Assembly (NCBI RefSeq): GCF_013415905.1
Contig: NZ_CP058909.1
Coordinates: forward strand, 1,488,001-1,552,000
Length of the DNA stretch: 64,000 bases
Source of the DNA: Halosimplex pelagicum
GTDB taxonomy: Archaea; Halobacteriota; Halobacteria; Halobacteriales; Haloarculaceae
Direction of reading: 5' to 3'
How positions within the stretch are numbered: position 1 is the stretch's first letter; the number at the start of each line of letters is the position of its first letter. A program made the translations under genes and the position numbers. This document shows, piece after piece, positions 17,237-25,234 of this stretch. The notes below the pieces were generated by a model. That model was given only the letters and a program-made list of their open reading frames with translations, was not told where the DNA came from and did no database searches.

Positions 17237-19447
17237 ATGACAGGTAGAGGGGACGGGAGCTCGGAGCGCGGCGCGGTCGAGGCCTTCGGAGCGGCCGCGG
17301 ACGGGGCGGTCGAGGCCGGGAGCGACGTGGAGGCGGCCGTCGAGGTGCTGCGCTGCTCGCCCGACGAGCGGGCCGAACGGGGGGTCTCCGACGACGACGT
17401 GCGGGCGGCGTTCCTGACGGTCGTCCGCGAGGGCGACGCCGAGGCGAAGGACCTGCGGGGCGTCGAACTGCCCGCGATCGAACTGGACCGGCTGACCGTC
17501 GAGGGGGCGGACCGCCACCCGGTCGACCTCCGGGAGGCGACGATCGAGTCGCTGTCGGCGCGGTTCGCCACGATCCGTCTGCCGGTCCGGCTGGACGACG
17601 CGACGGTCGGCGACGTGGCCCTCGACGAGGCCCACGTCGAGGAGGCGATCCTGGCCGACGGCGCGACGGTCACCGGCGACTTCGACGCCTTCGAGGCGGA
17701 GTTCGCCGGCGACGTGGAGTTCGAGGGCGCCACCTTCGAGGGGCGGTTCGACGTCGACGAGTCGACCTTCGCCAACGACGTGACCTTCGACGGCGCGACC
17801 TTCGAGGGGGCCGCCGAGGCCCGTGCCGCCGAGTTCTACGGCGACTCGAACCTGCTCGACGACAACACGAGCTTCACCGGCGCCGCCTTCGAGTCCGACG
17901 CGGACTTCCGGCAGACCGGGTTCGGCTTCACCCACTTCGAGCGGGCGACCTTCGCCGGCGAGGCGGACTTCCAGGAGGCCCGCTTCGACGGCGACGCCGA
18001 GTTCGACGAGGCGGTCTTCGAGGGGTTCGCCGACTTCGACGAGGCCCGCTTCGACGGCGACACCGGGTTCGCCGACGTGACCTTCGCCGGCGACGCCGAC
18101 TTCCGCGGCGCCGCCTTCTCGGGGCGCGAGCGCGCGCTCGACGAGGACGTGACCTTCGAGCGGTCGACGTTCGCCGGCGACGTCGACTTCCGCCACGCCC
18201 GCTTCCGGTTCGTCACCTTCGCCGACGTGGCCTTTGAGGACGTCGCCCACTTCGAGGAGGCGGAGTTCGACGCCGACGCGACGTTCGCCGGGGCGACGTT
18301 CGCGGCCGAGGCCGACTTCGACGAGGGGCGGTTCCGCGAGGACGCCGACTTCTCGGGCGTCGAGTTCGCCGCCCGGGCGGTGTTCCGCGGCGCGGAGTTC
18401 ACCGGCGGCGCGAACTTCCTCGAGGACGACCTGACCTTCGAGGGCGCCCACTTCGGCGCCGACGCCGACTTCCACGACGCCGAGATCACCTCGGCGAACT
18501 TCGTCGACACCACCTTCGGCGGGGAGATCGACTTCAGCGGCGCGGTCTTCTCCGACCGCATCGACTTCGAGGCCAGCCAGGTCGAGGGCGACGCCTGGGT
18601 GGACTTCACCCGCGCGAAGATCGTGAGCGGCCGCATCGCCCAGCCCGCCGAGAACTGGGTGCGCTACGACCTGACGCTCGCTTCCCTCGGCGACGTGGAA
18701 CTGGTCGCCGCCGCCGAGGGGGACCACCGTCGCCTGCTGGACTTCTTCCGCTTCTGCCGCACGGAGTTCACCGAGTTCGACGGCCACGAGTTCGACTTCA
18801 GCGGCCACCGCGAGTACCTCGACCGCAACGCCTGGGCCATCCACGAGTTCCACGAACCGCCCGACGCCGACCCCGACTACGAACTCGAGATGACCCCGGA
18901 GGTGACCGAGACCACCTACCTCAAGGCGAAACAGAGCGCCGCCGCCGTCGGCGACATGAAGGTCGCCGGCGAGTTCCGCGTCAAGCGCCAGCAGTACAGC
19001 CGCGCGAAGAACCTCGAAGTCGCCCGCGACGGCTCGGCGCCGCTGTGGACCCGGATCAAAAACTCCGGCCGCGCCGCCGAGAACTGGTTCCTCGGCGTCA
19101 CCTGCGGCCACGGGATGCGCCCCATCCGGATCGGCTTCGCGTTCGTCCTCGCGCCGCTTCTGTACGTGCCCTTCTACGCCCTGGGCGACTTCCTCGACGT
19201 GCTCGGCGGCGACCCGTTCATGACCGCCGCCGGCCAGGTCGCGCCCGCCGAACTGGTCACGGCCCAGGGGCTGTCGACGCTGTTCGACGTAGCTCGCTTC
19301 AGCTACATCTCCTACACCACCATCGGCTACGGCTTCCTCGGCCCCGAGGGCCGGCTCGCGGAGGTACTGGCCGCCAGCGAAGCGTATCTCAGCGTCGTCC
19401 TCTCGGCGCTTCTCGTCTACGCGCTCGTCAAGCGCTCGGAGATGTGA
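17237..19447 (+). CDS. Pentapeptide-repeat protein fused to a potassium-channel pore
   Basis: A 736-residue fusion. Residues 1-130 are a helical acidic region. From about 150 to 460 the sequence repeats a five-residue period with Phe or Ala at the centre (ADFQEARF, AEFDEAVF, ADFDEARF), expected to form a right-handed quadrilateral beta-helix. After a helical spacer, the last 110 residues have two membrane helices (FAFVLAPLLYVPFYALG and LSVVLSALLVYALV) flanking a pore loop with the selectivity filter TTIGYG (about 694-699). It is probably a two-helix K+ channel whose large cytoplasmic domain senses a ligand or protein. Confidence 0.85.
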   Translation: MTGRGDGSSERGAVEAFGAAADGAVEAGSDVEAAVEVLRCSPDERAERGVSDDDVRAAFLTVVREGDAEAKDLRGVELPAIELDRLTVEGADRHPVDLREATIESLSARFATIRLPVRLDDATVGDVALDEAHVEEAILADGATVTGDFDAFEAEFAGDVEFEGATFEGRFDVDESTFANDVTFDGATFEGAAEARAAEFYGDSNLLDDNTSFTGAAFESDADFRQTGFGFTHFERATFAGEADFQEARFDGDAEFDEAVFEGFADFDEARFDGDTGFADVTFAGDADFRGAAFSGRERALDEDVTFERSTFAGDVDFRHARFRFVTFADVAFEDVAHFEEAEFDADATFAGATFAAEADFDEGRFREDADFSGVEFAARAVFRGAEFTGGANFLEDDLTFEGAHFGADADFHDAEITSANFVDTTFGGEIDFSGAVFSDRIDFEASQVEGDAWVDFTRAKIVSGRIAQPAENWVRYDLTLASLGDVELVAAAEGDHRRLLDFFRFCRTEFTEFDGHEFDFSGHREYLDRNAWAIHEFHEPPDADPDYELEMTPEVTETTYLKAKQSAAAVGDMKVAGEFRVKRQQYSRAKNLEVARDGSAPLWTRIKNSGRAAENWFLGVTCGHGMRPIRIGFAFVLAPLLYVPFYALGDFLDVLGGDPFMTAAGQVAPAELVTAQGLSTLFDVARFSYISYTTIGYGFLGPEGRLAEVLAASEAYLSVVLSALLVYALVKRSEM

Positions 19448-19450
19448 CGA

Positions 19451-20146
19451 CTATCGCCGGGCGACGAACACCGTCCGGCGGTCGTCGGGACCGTACCCCT
19501 CGCGGGTCTCGACGGCGAGGCCCTCGGCGTCGAGCGCACCCCTGACCTCCTCGTCGGCGAACGGCGTCATCGGTCGACTGTTCGTGAACACCGCCCCGTC
19601 CTCGGTGAAGGCGACCGACACCCACTCCAGCCGGTCGTCCGTCCGCGACTGCATCTGGGCCACCCTGACGTAGCGGCCGCCGTCGTACTCGCCGACGTGG
19701 TACGCGGGGTCGTTACCCTCGGGCGGCAGCGGCGAGTTGTCGAACACGAGGACGCCCTCCGGCGCGAGGCGGTCGGCGAGCGCCGCCACGGCCGGCCCGA
19801 GCGCGTCGGGCGCGAGGTGGTTGATCACGCCCCTGATGGCGACGACGGCGTCGAAGCGCCCGTCGAGGTCGAGGTCGGGAAGCGCGCCCCGCCGGAACGT
19901 GACCCCGTCGCCGCACTTCTCTCGGGCGCGGTCGAGCATCCCCTCGTGGGGGTCGACGCCGGTCACCTCGAACCCCGCCTCGGCGAACCGGCGGGCGTGT
20001 TCGCCCGTTCCGCAGCCTACGTCGAGGACGGACGGATCGCTCGCGGCCACCCGTTCGTCGACGAACGCGGCGTCGCGGTCGTAGTCCCACCCGCGCTGGA
20101 TCGCATCGTACAGGTCGGGGTGGTCGGTGTAGAGCCGCTCGGTCAT
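19451..20146 (-). CDS. Class I SAM-dependent methyltransferase
   Basis: A 231-residue small-molecule-type methyltransferase. Motif I is VLDVGCGTGEHARRFAEAG, followed by the acidic ribose-binding residue in VTGVDPHEGMLDRA, then FDAVVAIRGVINHL (motif IV region). The N-terminal YDAIQRGWDYDRDAAFV is typical of the Methyltransf_25/11 group. The substrate is unknown. It is convergent with the channel gene, with three bases between their stops. Confidence 0.85.
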   Translation of the reverse strand: MTERLYTDHPDLYDAIQRGWDYDRDAAFVDERVAASDPSVLDVGCGTGEHARRFAEAGFEVTGVDPHEGMLDRAREKCGDGVTFRRGALPDLDLDGRFDAVVAIRGVINHLAPDALGPAVAALADRLAPEGVLVFDNSPLPPEGNDPAYHVGEYDGGRYVRVAQMQSRTDDRLEWVSVAFTEDGAVFTNSRPMTPFADEEVRGALDAEGLAVETREGYGPDDRRTVFVARR

Positions 20147-20296
20147 CGGATCGGCCCGTCGGCTCGCTCGCGGGTAGTCGTTTCGGCGACCGCGTTCGGT
20201 TCGACCCGTATCGGCTCGACCGCCCCCGTCACAGCAGTTCAGCGACGAACTCCCTGTAGTCCCGTCGCTCTGGAGCCGCCCGACGATTTACATGAG

Positions 20297-20314
20297 TACA
20301 CACACAACTGTGTA
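20297..20314. promoter_or_regulatory. Inverted repeat just before vapB
   Basis: TACACA at 20297-20302 and TGTGTA at 20309-20314 are exact reverse complements, six bases apart, and end four bases before the antitoxin ATG. Position and symmetry suit a self-repression operator for the toxin-antitoxin complex. Confidence 0.4.
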
Positions 20315-20317
20315 TTG

Positions 20318-20551
20318 ATGGCCACCAAGACGATCTCACTGGACGAGGAAGCCTACGAGCGCCTCGCGGCGGAGAAACGCGACGGAGAGAGCTTCAGCGA
20401 CGTGGTGAAGCGCCTCGCGGGCGAGCGCTCGTGGAGCGAAGTCGCCGGTATCTGGAGCGACGGAACCGGCGATATCGAAGCGGCGATCGAGGAGGGTCGC
20501 GACCGCTCGCGGACCCGTCGAAAACGTCTGAGTGACGACATCGACGGATGA
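20318..20551 (+). CDS. vapB: VapB-type antitoxin
   Basis: A 77-residue protein. The N-terminus MATKTISLDEEAYERLAAEK is a ribbon-helix-helix-like DNA-binding start as in archaeal UPF0330/VapB antitoxins; SFSDVVKRLAGERSW follows. The C-terminal half is charged and probably wraps the toxin. The stop overlaps the toxin start by four bases (ATGA), which fits translational coupling. Confidence 0.82.
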   Translation: MATKTISLDEEAYERLAAEKRDGESFSDVVKRLAGERSWSEVAGIWSDGTGDIEAAIEEGRDRSRTRRKRLSDDIDG

Positions 20552-20940
20552 TACAGGACACGTCGTTCGTCCTCGACGTGCTCGGCGGCAACGAGAACGC
20601 CCTCGCCGCGCTGGCGAACCTCGAAAGCGACCGCAAACCCGAGAAGATTTCGTCGGTCACGGTCCTCGAACTCTACGAAGGCGTCGGTCGGTCCGACCGG
20701 CCGGACGACGAGAAGGCGGCCGTCCTCGACGTGCTGGACTCGAAGACTATCGTCCCGGCCGACCACGACGTGATGCGTCGTGCGGGCCGCGTCTCGGGTG
20801 AACTGTACGCGACCGGTGAACCGATCGACAGGGAGGACTGTGTCATCGCCGCGACCGCGCTCCACGAGGACGAACCGGTCTTAACTCGGAACGTCGACCA
20901 CTTCGAGCGAATCGACGGCCTCGACGTGCGAACGTACTGA
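20548..20940 (+). CDS. vapC: VapC PIN-domain toxin
   Basis: A 130-residue PIN-domain endoribonuclease, the toxin partner of the gene before it. The acidic active-site residues are present at the expected places: D4 in MIQDTSFVLD, E41 in VTVLELYEG, D97 in DREDCVIAATAL and D117 in TRNVDHFE. VapC toxins cut tRNA or rRNA when freed from VapB. It appears intact. Confidence 0.88.
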   Translation: MIQDTSFVLDVLGGNENALAALANLESDRKPEKISSVTVLELYEGVGRSDRPDDEKAAVLDVLDSKTIVPADHDVMRRAGRVSGELYATGEPIDREDCVIAATALHEDEPVLTRNVDHFERIDGLDVRTY

Positions 20941-20968
20941 CCGGAATACGGAGCGCAGGGCACCCCCC

Positions 20969-22642
20969 TCAGTGTTCGCTCTCGTGCGGGTTCAGTTCCG
21001 TCCCGTAGTTCTCCGCGTGGTCGGTGTAGTCGATGAATCGGGGCGCGTCGGGGTCGAACGGCCGTTCGAGCGACTCGAAGGCCTTCTTCTTGTCCCACGA
21101 CTGCAGGCCGCCGACCGCCGACCGGTCTTCGAGGTCGTGGTAGTCCAGGTCGTCTTTGGTCAGGTTCCACGCGTCGAGGCCCTGCTCGGTGCGGACGATC
21201 ACCGAGGAGTACTCGTCGCTCGACCCCACCGAGCCGACGGTGAGGTCGGCGCAGTAGCCGGTGAAGTCGGCGCACTCGTCGCACCCTTTCAGCGCGGCGT
21301 CGTGGAACTCCTCCACGTCCTCGTCGACGATCAGGTCGCCGTCGCGGTCGTAGACCATCATCTTCCCGTCGAGCACGTCCATCTTGCCCACGTCGTCCAG
21401 ATCGATGCCGCGCTGCTCGACGAGCTGCTCGCCCATCAGGCGCTCGTAGTTGAAGTTCTTCGTACACATCAGGGCGATGCGGTAGTCGATCGCCCGCACC
21501 CCCGCTTCCTGGGCGCCGTACTCCCACTCGAAGTCCTCCAGGGCGCGGATCCCCTCGATCTCGCAGGGGGTGCCGACGAGCGCCAGCGACGCCTCCTCGA
21601 TCGGCACGTCGAGCTTGTGGTCCCACTGGCCGAGGTTCAGGTTGCCCAGCGCCATCGTCTGATTGTAGACGCTGCCGGCGTTGTCGATGCACTCCTCCGG
21701 GGTGGTCGCGAGGAACGCCTCGGCCTTCCAGGGATCCTCGTCGCTCTCGGTGGCGACGAGCGCGCCGTCGATCTCGCCCGCCTCCAGCAGGTGGATCAGG
21801 ACCGACGTGACGAGCCCGCCGTCCTGGGCACCCTCGCGCCACTCCTCCTCGACCTTCGCGGAGAACTCCGTGATGGGGTCGCCGGCGCCGCCGACGTTGT
21901 CGTCGCCGCCGGTTATCTTCCACTGGCGTTCGTACCGCAGGCCGCCCCGCGGGCAGAAGTCCCAGCACAGCGAACAGCCCGTACACATCTTGACGAGTTC
22001 GGGCAGGCCGTCGTCGCCGATACCGATGGAATCGGAGGGGCAGGCGGCGACGCAGGTGCCACACTGGATACAGCGGCCGTCGTCGACGACGGCCTCGTCG
22101 AGCTCCATGAACCACGTCTTGTCGTCGGGCGTCTCGACGTCGTTCATCCGCGAGCGGATCTCGTAGGAGGGCGTGTCCAGCGCCAGGTCCTCCTCGCCGG
22201 GCCGCTGGACGCGCCGGTCGGCGGGCGTGTCGTACACGTCCTGACTCTCGCCCTCCGCGGGCTCGGTGAACTCCACGTCGCGGAGATTGCCGTTCTCGTC
22301 GACGTTCGCGGGTGTCGCGCCGCCGTCGGGGACGGCACCGTTCGATCCGGCGCCGTGACCGTGGGAGTGGCCGCCGCAGCCGCAGGAACTCCCGCAACCG
22401 CAGTCGTCGCTCTCGTTGCTCGCGCGGCCGGTGTCGGGGACACCCGGCATGGGCTCGTCGCGTCCCGACCCGGTCGGTTCGCCGCCGTCGGTCAGCAGTC
22501 GCGAGTCGTCCAGATCGCGCGCCTCCCGGTCGTCGCACTCGCGTTCGGTCCGCTCGACGAATTCCGGCGCCGCGTCGGCGGGTGCGACCTGTTCGGACTC
22601 CGGGTCGACCGCCACGCGCTCGCCCGGTCGGTCAGTCCCCAT
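20969..22642 (-). CDS. F420-hydrogenase/dehydrogenase beta-subunit-like ferredoxin protein
   Basis: A 557-residue cytoplasmic redox protein. Residues 1-150 are acidic and include a Cys/Gly/His-rich patch CGCGSSCGCGGHSHGHG. Two 4Fe-4S motifs follow, CIQCGTCVAACP (about 191-201) and CTGCSLCWDFCP (about 220-230). The remainder matches the FrhB/FpoF C-terminal domain, which binds F420 or FAD, with GTPCEIEGIRAL and CDECADFTGYCADLTVGS. Its start overlaps the end of the nitrite/sulfite reductase gene by about 11 bases. A role passing electrons from F420H2 or ferredoxin to that reductase is inferred, not proven. ATG at 22642 preferred over GTG at 22651. Confidence 0.8.
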   Translation of the reverse strand: MGTDRPGERVAVDPESEQVAPADAAPEFVERTERECDDREARDLDDSRLLTDGGEPTGSGRDEPMPGVPDTGRASNESDDCGCGSSCGCGGHSHGHGAGSNGAVPDGGATPANVDENGNLRDVEFTEPAEGESQDVYDTPADRRVQRPGEEDLALDTPSYEIRSRMNDVETPDDKTWFMELDEAVVDDGRCIQCGTCVAACPSDSIGIGDDGLPELVKMCTGCSLCWDFCPRGGLRYERQWKITGGDDNVGGAGDPITEFSAKVEEEWREGAQDGGLVTSVLIHLLEAGEIDGALVATESDEDPWKAEAFLATTPEECIDNAGSVYNQTMALGNLNLGQWDHKLDVPIEEASLALVGTPCEIEGIRALEDFEWEYGAQEAGVRAIDYRIALMCTKNFNYERLMGEQLVEQRGIDLDDVGKMDVLDGKMMVYDRDGDLIVDEDVEEFHDAALKGCDECADFTGYCADLTVGSVGSSDEYSSVIVRTEQGLDAWNLTKDDLDYHDLEDRSAVGGLQSWDKKKAFESLERPFDPDAPRFIDYTDHAENYGTELNPHESEH

Positions 22643-24347
22643 GCGCGACACCCCCCGAAACGTTCGCGTCCGCGCGTCGCATGACCTTCCGCAACCGCTG
22701 GTTCCCGACGCGGCGGGTCCACTCGTAGAACCGCTCGCCCTCGTTGCGCTCGTCGACGTAGGCCGCGAACAGCTCCTCGATGGCCGGGATGACCGCGTTC
22801 GCCGGCACCGCGGTCTCCACCCAGTCGAGGAACTCGTTGTCCGACCCGAGCGACCCGCCGAGGCCGAAGTCCATCCCCTCGACGATGTTGTCGCCCTCCT
22901 CGTTCGTCGTTCCTTCGGGGTCGTCGAGCTGGACGGTCTCGCCGCGGAAGCCGATGTCGGCGATCTGCGGCTGGGCGCAGGAGGCCGAACAGCCGGACAT
23001 GTGCATCCGCACCACGTCCAGGTCGTCGGGCGTGTCGATCCGCCGGTCGAGGGCCTTGGCCCACCGGTACACCCGATTCTTCGTCTCGATGATCCCGTAG
23101 TTGCAGAACTCCGAGCCCGTGCAGCCGACGGCGCCCCGCGTGAACGGGCCGGGGTCGGGCTCGTACTTCCGGGCGAACGGCTCGTTCAGCAGGTCGCCGA
23201 CGTTCTCGGCGGGAACGTGGGTGATCAGGAAGTTCTGGTCAGTGGCGAGGCGGACGGAGGCCTCGTCGGTGCCGTACTCCCGCGCGGCGCGGGCCGCGTC
23301 GGCGAACTCGTCGCCGCCCATCCGGCCCGCGACGACGTTGAACCCGACGTATTTGAGCCCCTCGGCCTTCTGGTCGTGGACGCCGACGTGGTCGCCGGTG
23401 TACCCCTCGGTGAGGTCGACCCCGCGCTCGGGCAACTCGACCGAGCAGCGCCGGCGGACCGCCCGCTCGAACTCGTCGGTGCCGAGCTGCTCGACGAGGT
23501 AGCGCATCCGGCAGACGCCGCGATTCGACCGGTCGCCCAGCTCTTTGAACGTCTGGGCGATCGCTCGGCAGAACTCCACCGCGTCGCCCGGCGGGACGAA
23601 CACGTCCATCGCCGTCGCCATGCGCGGCCCGTCCGAGAGGCCGCCGCCGACCTTGCAGTGGAAGCCGTAGATCTCCTCGCCACTGACTTCCTTCCGCGCC
23701 GGCGTCAGCCCCACGTCGTTGATCTGCGACTGGCCGCAGTCGTGCGTGCAGCCGGTGATTGTCATCTTGAACTTCCGCGGGAGGTTGGCGTACTCCCGGT
23801 TCTCCGTGAAGTAGTCGGAGACGGCGTCGATGACGGGCTGGGCGTCGAAACACTCGTGGTCGTCGAGGCCGGCGGCCGGACAGCCGAGGACGTTCCGGGC
23901 GGAGTCGCCACAGCCCTGGATCGTCGTCAGGCCGACCTCGTCGTATCTCGCCCAGACCTCGGGCACGTCCTCGACCTCGATCCAGTGCATCTGGATATCC
24001 TGACGGGTGGTGATGTCGAGGAAGGCGTCGCCCCAGACCGAGTTCTGGTCCTCGCCGCCGTACTCGGCCGGCGCGGTGGCGTACGTCTCGGCCACTTCGC
24101 CGACCACCTCGGCCTGTTCGGGGGTGAGATAGCCGCCCGGAACCTTGGTCCGCATCATGAAGTAGCCGTCCTGGACCCCGTGGCTGTACATCCCGGCCCA
24201 CTTCAGCCGCTCCCACTCGCCGTCGCCGGCCCGCTCCTCGATCTCCTCGAACGAGAGGCCCTCCGCGGCGTACTCTTTGACGTCCTCGACCACGTCCAGC
24301 GGGTGTTTCTCCTGTTTCCACTCCTCGACGGTGTTCACGTCGACCAC
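22632..24347 (-). CDS. Ferredoxin-dependent nitrite/sulfite reductase (siroheme)
   Basis: A 571-residue assimilatory reductase with the duplicated nitrite/sulfite reductase fold. The bridging 4Fe-4S/siroheme ligands are visible as CTGSEFC (about 409-415) and CSASC (about 452-456). Each half has the ferredoxin-like region (KVPGGYLTPEQ; RLATDQNFLITHVP). It makes ammonia from nitrite or sulfide from sulfite in six-electron steps. I cannot separate the two activities from motifs. The start is GTG at 24347; a small upstream frame overlaps it. The downstream FrhB-like gene is the likely redox partner. Confidence 0.85.
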   Translation of the reverse strand: MVDVNTVEEWKQEKHPLDVVEDVKEYAAEGLSFEEIEERAGDGEWERLKWAGMYSHGVQDGYFMMRTKVPGGYLTPEQAEVVGEVAETYATAPAEYGGEDQNSVWGDAFLDITTRQDIQMHWIEVEDVPEVWARYDEVGLTTIQGCGDSARNVLGCPAAGLDDHECFDAQPVIDAVSDYFTENREYANLPRKFKMTITGCTHDCGQSQINDVGLTPARKEVSGEEIYGFHCKVGGGLSDGPRMATAMDVFVPPGDAVEFCRAIAQTFKELGDRSNRGVCRMRYLVEQLGTDEFERAVRRRCSVELPERGVDLTEGYTGDHVGVHDQKAEGLKYVGFNVVAGRMGGDEFADAARAAREYGTDEASVRLATDQNFLITHVPAENVGDLLNEPFARKYEPDPGPFTRGAVGCTGSEFCNYGIIETKNRVYRWAKALDRRIDTPDDLDVVRMHMSGCSASCAQPQIADIGFRGETVQLDDPEGTTNEEGDNIVEGMDFGLGGSLGSDNEFLDWVETAVPANAVIPAIEELFAAYVDERNEGERFYEWTRRVGNQRLRKVMRRADANVSGGVAHGD

Positions 24348-24445
24348 CCCCTGGTGGCTCGCGTGTGCTCGTCGATACCCGTCGTGCTGCCGTTCGACGC
24401 CGTCTCCCCCGAAGTTTCACGAGTGCGTGTGTCACTTGTGTGCAT
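24335..24445 (-). CDS. Possible 36-residue leader peptide of the reductase
   Basis: A frame from ATG at 24445 reads MHTSDTRTRETSGETAS and ends 13 bases inside the GTG start of the reductase gene. An AT-rich AACTAATA at 24476-24483 on the same strand would place a start site just before it. The peptide is Thr/Arg-rich and has no known domain. It may be a chance frame or an upstream regulatory frame. Confidence 0.25.
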   Translation of the reverse strand: MHTSDTRTRETSGETASNGSTTGIDEHTRATRGWST

Positions 24446-24829
24446 GGTCTCTCTCACGCGACGGTCGCGTGCGTGCTATTAGTTCTCACTACCCACGTTC
24501 CTGTATCCCACTCTCTCGGTCAGCGCTGCCACGGCTGCGTGAAACCCCGCTTCGATTGCCGCTACCGGTGACGGTCTGGGGCGGCGGAGACACCACCGTT
24601 TCGCGCCCAGCGGCCGTCCGGCCGGGGCCGGTGCCCGATCGGTCGGACCGCAGTCGTGTCATGTGTCCGATCCGCCCGGTTCGGTCCGGTATCACGGCGT
24701 ACGCCCGGGCTTGTTCGGGGAGCGCCGATCGATAGAACCGGACGATGTTGCCTATTCCCGGCAGCGACGGCGAAGGGTGCGTGGAGGTGCGTTTTTATAT
24801 GGAAGGGGGCCTTGTGATCGAGCAACCGA
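24446..24829. other. Divergent promoter region without a gene
   Basis: About 380 bases between the reductase and the small acidic gene. The left end holds the possible TATA element for the reductase (AACTAATA, 24476-24483, minus strand). The right end holds TTTTTATAT at 24792-24800 for the plus-strand gene. I see no coding frame or strong hairpin in between. Confidence 0.5.
24792..24800 (+). promoter_or_regulatory. TATA box for small CGC protein
   Basis: TTTTTATAT lies about 34 bp before the ATG at 24830, so the message would have a leader of under ten bases. Confidence 0.55.
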
Positions 24830-24982
24830 ATGAGCGACTCACAGAACGTGCAGGCGGTCGAAGAAGAGCAGGTCGAATCGGAAGACGAACGCGAGGTCGA
24901 CACCTCACACCTCGACGACGTCGAAGACGGATGCGGCTGCGCCGAGGTGTGGGAACACCTCTCCGACGAGCGCGACGAGTAG
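24830..24982 (+). CDS. 50-residue acidic protein with CGC motif
   Basis: The frame encodes MSDSQNVQAVEEEQVESEDE, then VDTSHLDDVEDGCGCAEVW and ends EHLSDERDE. One third of residues are acidic. The CGC pair and following Trp are the only likely functional residues; they might bind a metal or act in redox chemistry. A good TATA box stands upstream and the codon use is normal for the genome, so I take it as a real gene. No family is recognised with certainty. Confidence 0.6.
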   Translation: MSDSQNVQAVEEEQVESEDEREVDTSHLDDVEDGCGCAEVWEHLSDERDE

Positions 24983-25019
24983 GCCGGACGTTTATTCGCC
25001 GGCGGTTCGAACTGGATCC

Positions 25020-25154
25020 ATGAGTGTCATCGGGGAGTTCCGGGTGCCGGCGGCGGTGTTTCTACTGGACGACGCGCTCGGGTCCGTCGGGGGGACGGTC
25101 ACCGTCGAGCGGATGGTCGTCGACGGCGAGGGGCGCGTCGGCGTCGCGGACTGA
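25020..25154 (+). pseudogene. N-terminal remnant of a Bat-like HTH regulator
   Basis: The 44-codon frame MSVIGEFRVPAAVFLLDDAL closely resembles the opening of haloarchaeal bacterio-opsin-activator (Bat)-type regulators, which start with an MSVIAEF-like strand and then a VELERVV strand, here VTVERMVVDG. A stop follows, where full proteins continue for about 170 more residues to a helix-turn-helix. Only about 80 bases separate it from the end of ftsY. I read it as a truncated gene; a real 44-residue peptide is less likely. Confidence 0.5.
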
Positions 25155-25234
25155 CCGGTCGAGCGCGCGGGCCGGCTGGCCGAGTCGGACTGGCCCGACG
25201 CGCTCGACGGCCGGGGCGACCCCCGAGCGCCGAC

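Noticed and set aside
22416-24482. Long plus-strand open frame across the nitrite/sulfite reductase and its neighbour
   Set aside because: It is antisense to two clear genes with catalytic motifs; its protein is repetitive in Val, Asp, Leu, Arg as expected from a GC-rich opposite strand.
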